Origin: CAYUWG01 sp964448285
Lineage (GTDB): Bacteria; Bacteroidota; Ignavibacteria; SZUA-365
Direction of reading: 5' to 3'
Assembly: GCA_964448285.1 (NCBI GenBank)
Contig: CAYUWG010000138.1
Location: forward strand, 1-6,266
DNA length: 6,266 nt
The translations under genes and the position numbers were made by a program. The notes beneath the pieces are model-generated. The model was not told where the DNA came from. It saw only the letters and a program-made list of their open reading frames with translations, and searched no databases. Position 1 is the first letter of the stretch; the number at the start of each line of letters is the position of its first letter. This document shows, in pieces, positions 6,132 through 6,266 of this stretch.

Positions 6132-6266
6132 GAATCTTCCGCAGAATACCGGTTGGATCGAAGTCATTTGCGGACCGATGTTCAGCGGCAAGACCGAGGA
6201 GCTTATCCGTCGAATGCGCCGCGCACAAATCGCACGGCAGCAGGTTGCTATTTTCAAACCTTCGAT
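6112..6266 (+). CDS. tdk: Thymidine kinase, N-terminal part (runs off window)
   Basis: Only the first 51 residues are in the window. They hold the signature N-terminus of type II (bacterial) thymidine kinase: GWIEVICGPMFSGKTEELIRR at residues 14-34, with the Walker A P-loop GPMFSGKT at 21-28 (Lys27), followed by RRAQIARQQVAIFKP. The enzyme phosphorylates thymidine and deoxyuridine with ATP in the cytoplasm; bacterial members are zinc-containing tetramers under dTTP feedback control, but those parts lie beyond the edge. The ATG at 6112 lies inside the end of cdd, overlapping it by 20 nt in the +1 frame; the next in-frame ATG (6178) would fall within the P-loop, so 6112 is well supported. No ribosome binding site is visible, so initiation probably depends on coupling to cdd translation. 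Confidence 0.95.
   Translation, partial: MDQIPIRNLPQNTGWIEVICGPMFSGKTEELIRRMRRAQIARQQVAIFKPS

Overview
The window looks like an ordinary housekeeping stretch of a Bacteroidota-type chromosome, most plausibly the Ignavibacteria/Kapabacteria/Chlorobi side of the phylum. The lineage call rests on three things. The first protein ends in a type IX secretion (Por) type A sorting domain with a QNYPNP motif. Strong Shine-Dalgarno sequences are scarce. GC content is mid-range, about 50% by eye. The species cannot be named from this sequence.

Layout. 15-1286 (+): secreted Asp-box (BNR) beta-propeller protein with a T9SS sorting domain; its 5' end may lie outside the window. 1382-3704 (-): a two-gene unit read leftwards, a radical SAM/SPASM-like enzyme followed by an M24 metallopeptidase, joined by a 10-nt gap with a Shine-Dalgarno sequence overlapping the upstream stop codon. 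3703-5071 (+): a divergent two-gene unit, mtgA (monofunctional peptidoglycan glycosyltransferase) and an AlbA_2/Schlafen-type DNA-binding protein with a C-terminal winged helix, 4 nt apart. The radical SAM and mtgA start codons share one CATG, so the divergent units have no intergenic region. 5100-5172 (+): tRNA-Ala(GGC), followed immediately by a strong hairpin terminator. 5254-5562 (+): small, unrecognised membrane protein with a charged coiled-coil tail. 5712-6266 (+): cdd overlapping tdk, which runs off the right edge.

How they fit together. cdd and tdk form a pyrimidine deoxynucleoside salvage pair: deoxyuridine made by Cdd is a substrate for Tdk. MtgA polymerises glycan strands at the membrane. 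Why an AlbA_2 protein is coupled to it is unknown. The radical SAM/M24 pair is clearly co-transcribed but has no assignable pathway. No mobile element, CRISPR array, phage gene or recognisable defence locus was seen, and no clear undescribed system. The best leads are the radical SAM-M24 pair, the mtgA-AlbA_2 coupling, the start codons sharing CATG, and the small membrane/coiled-coil protein.
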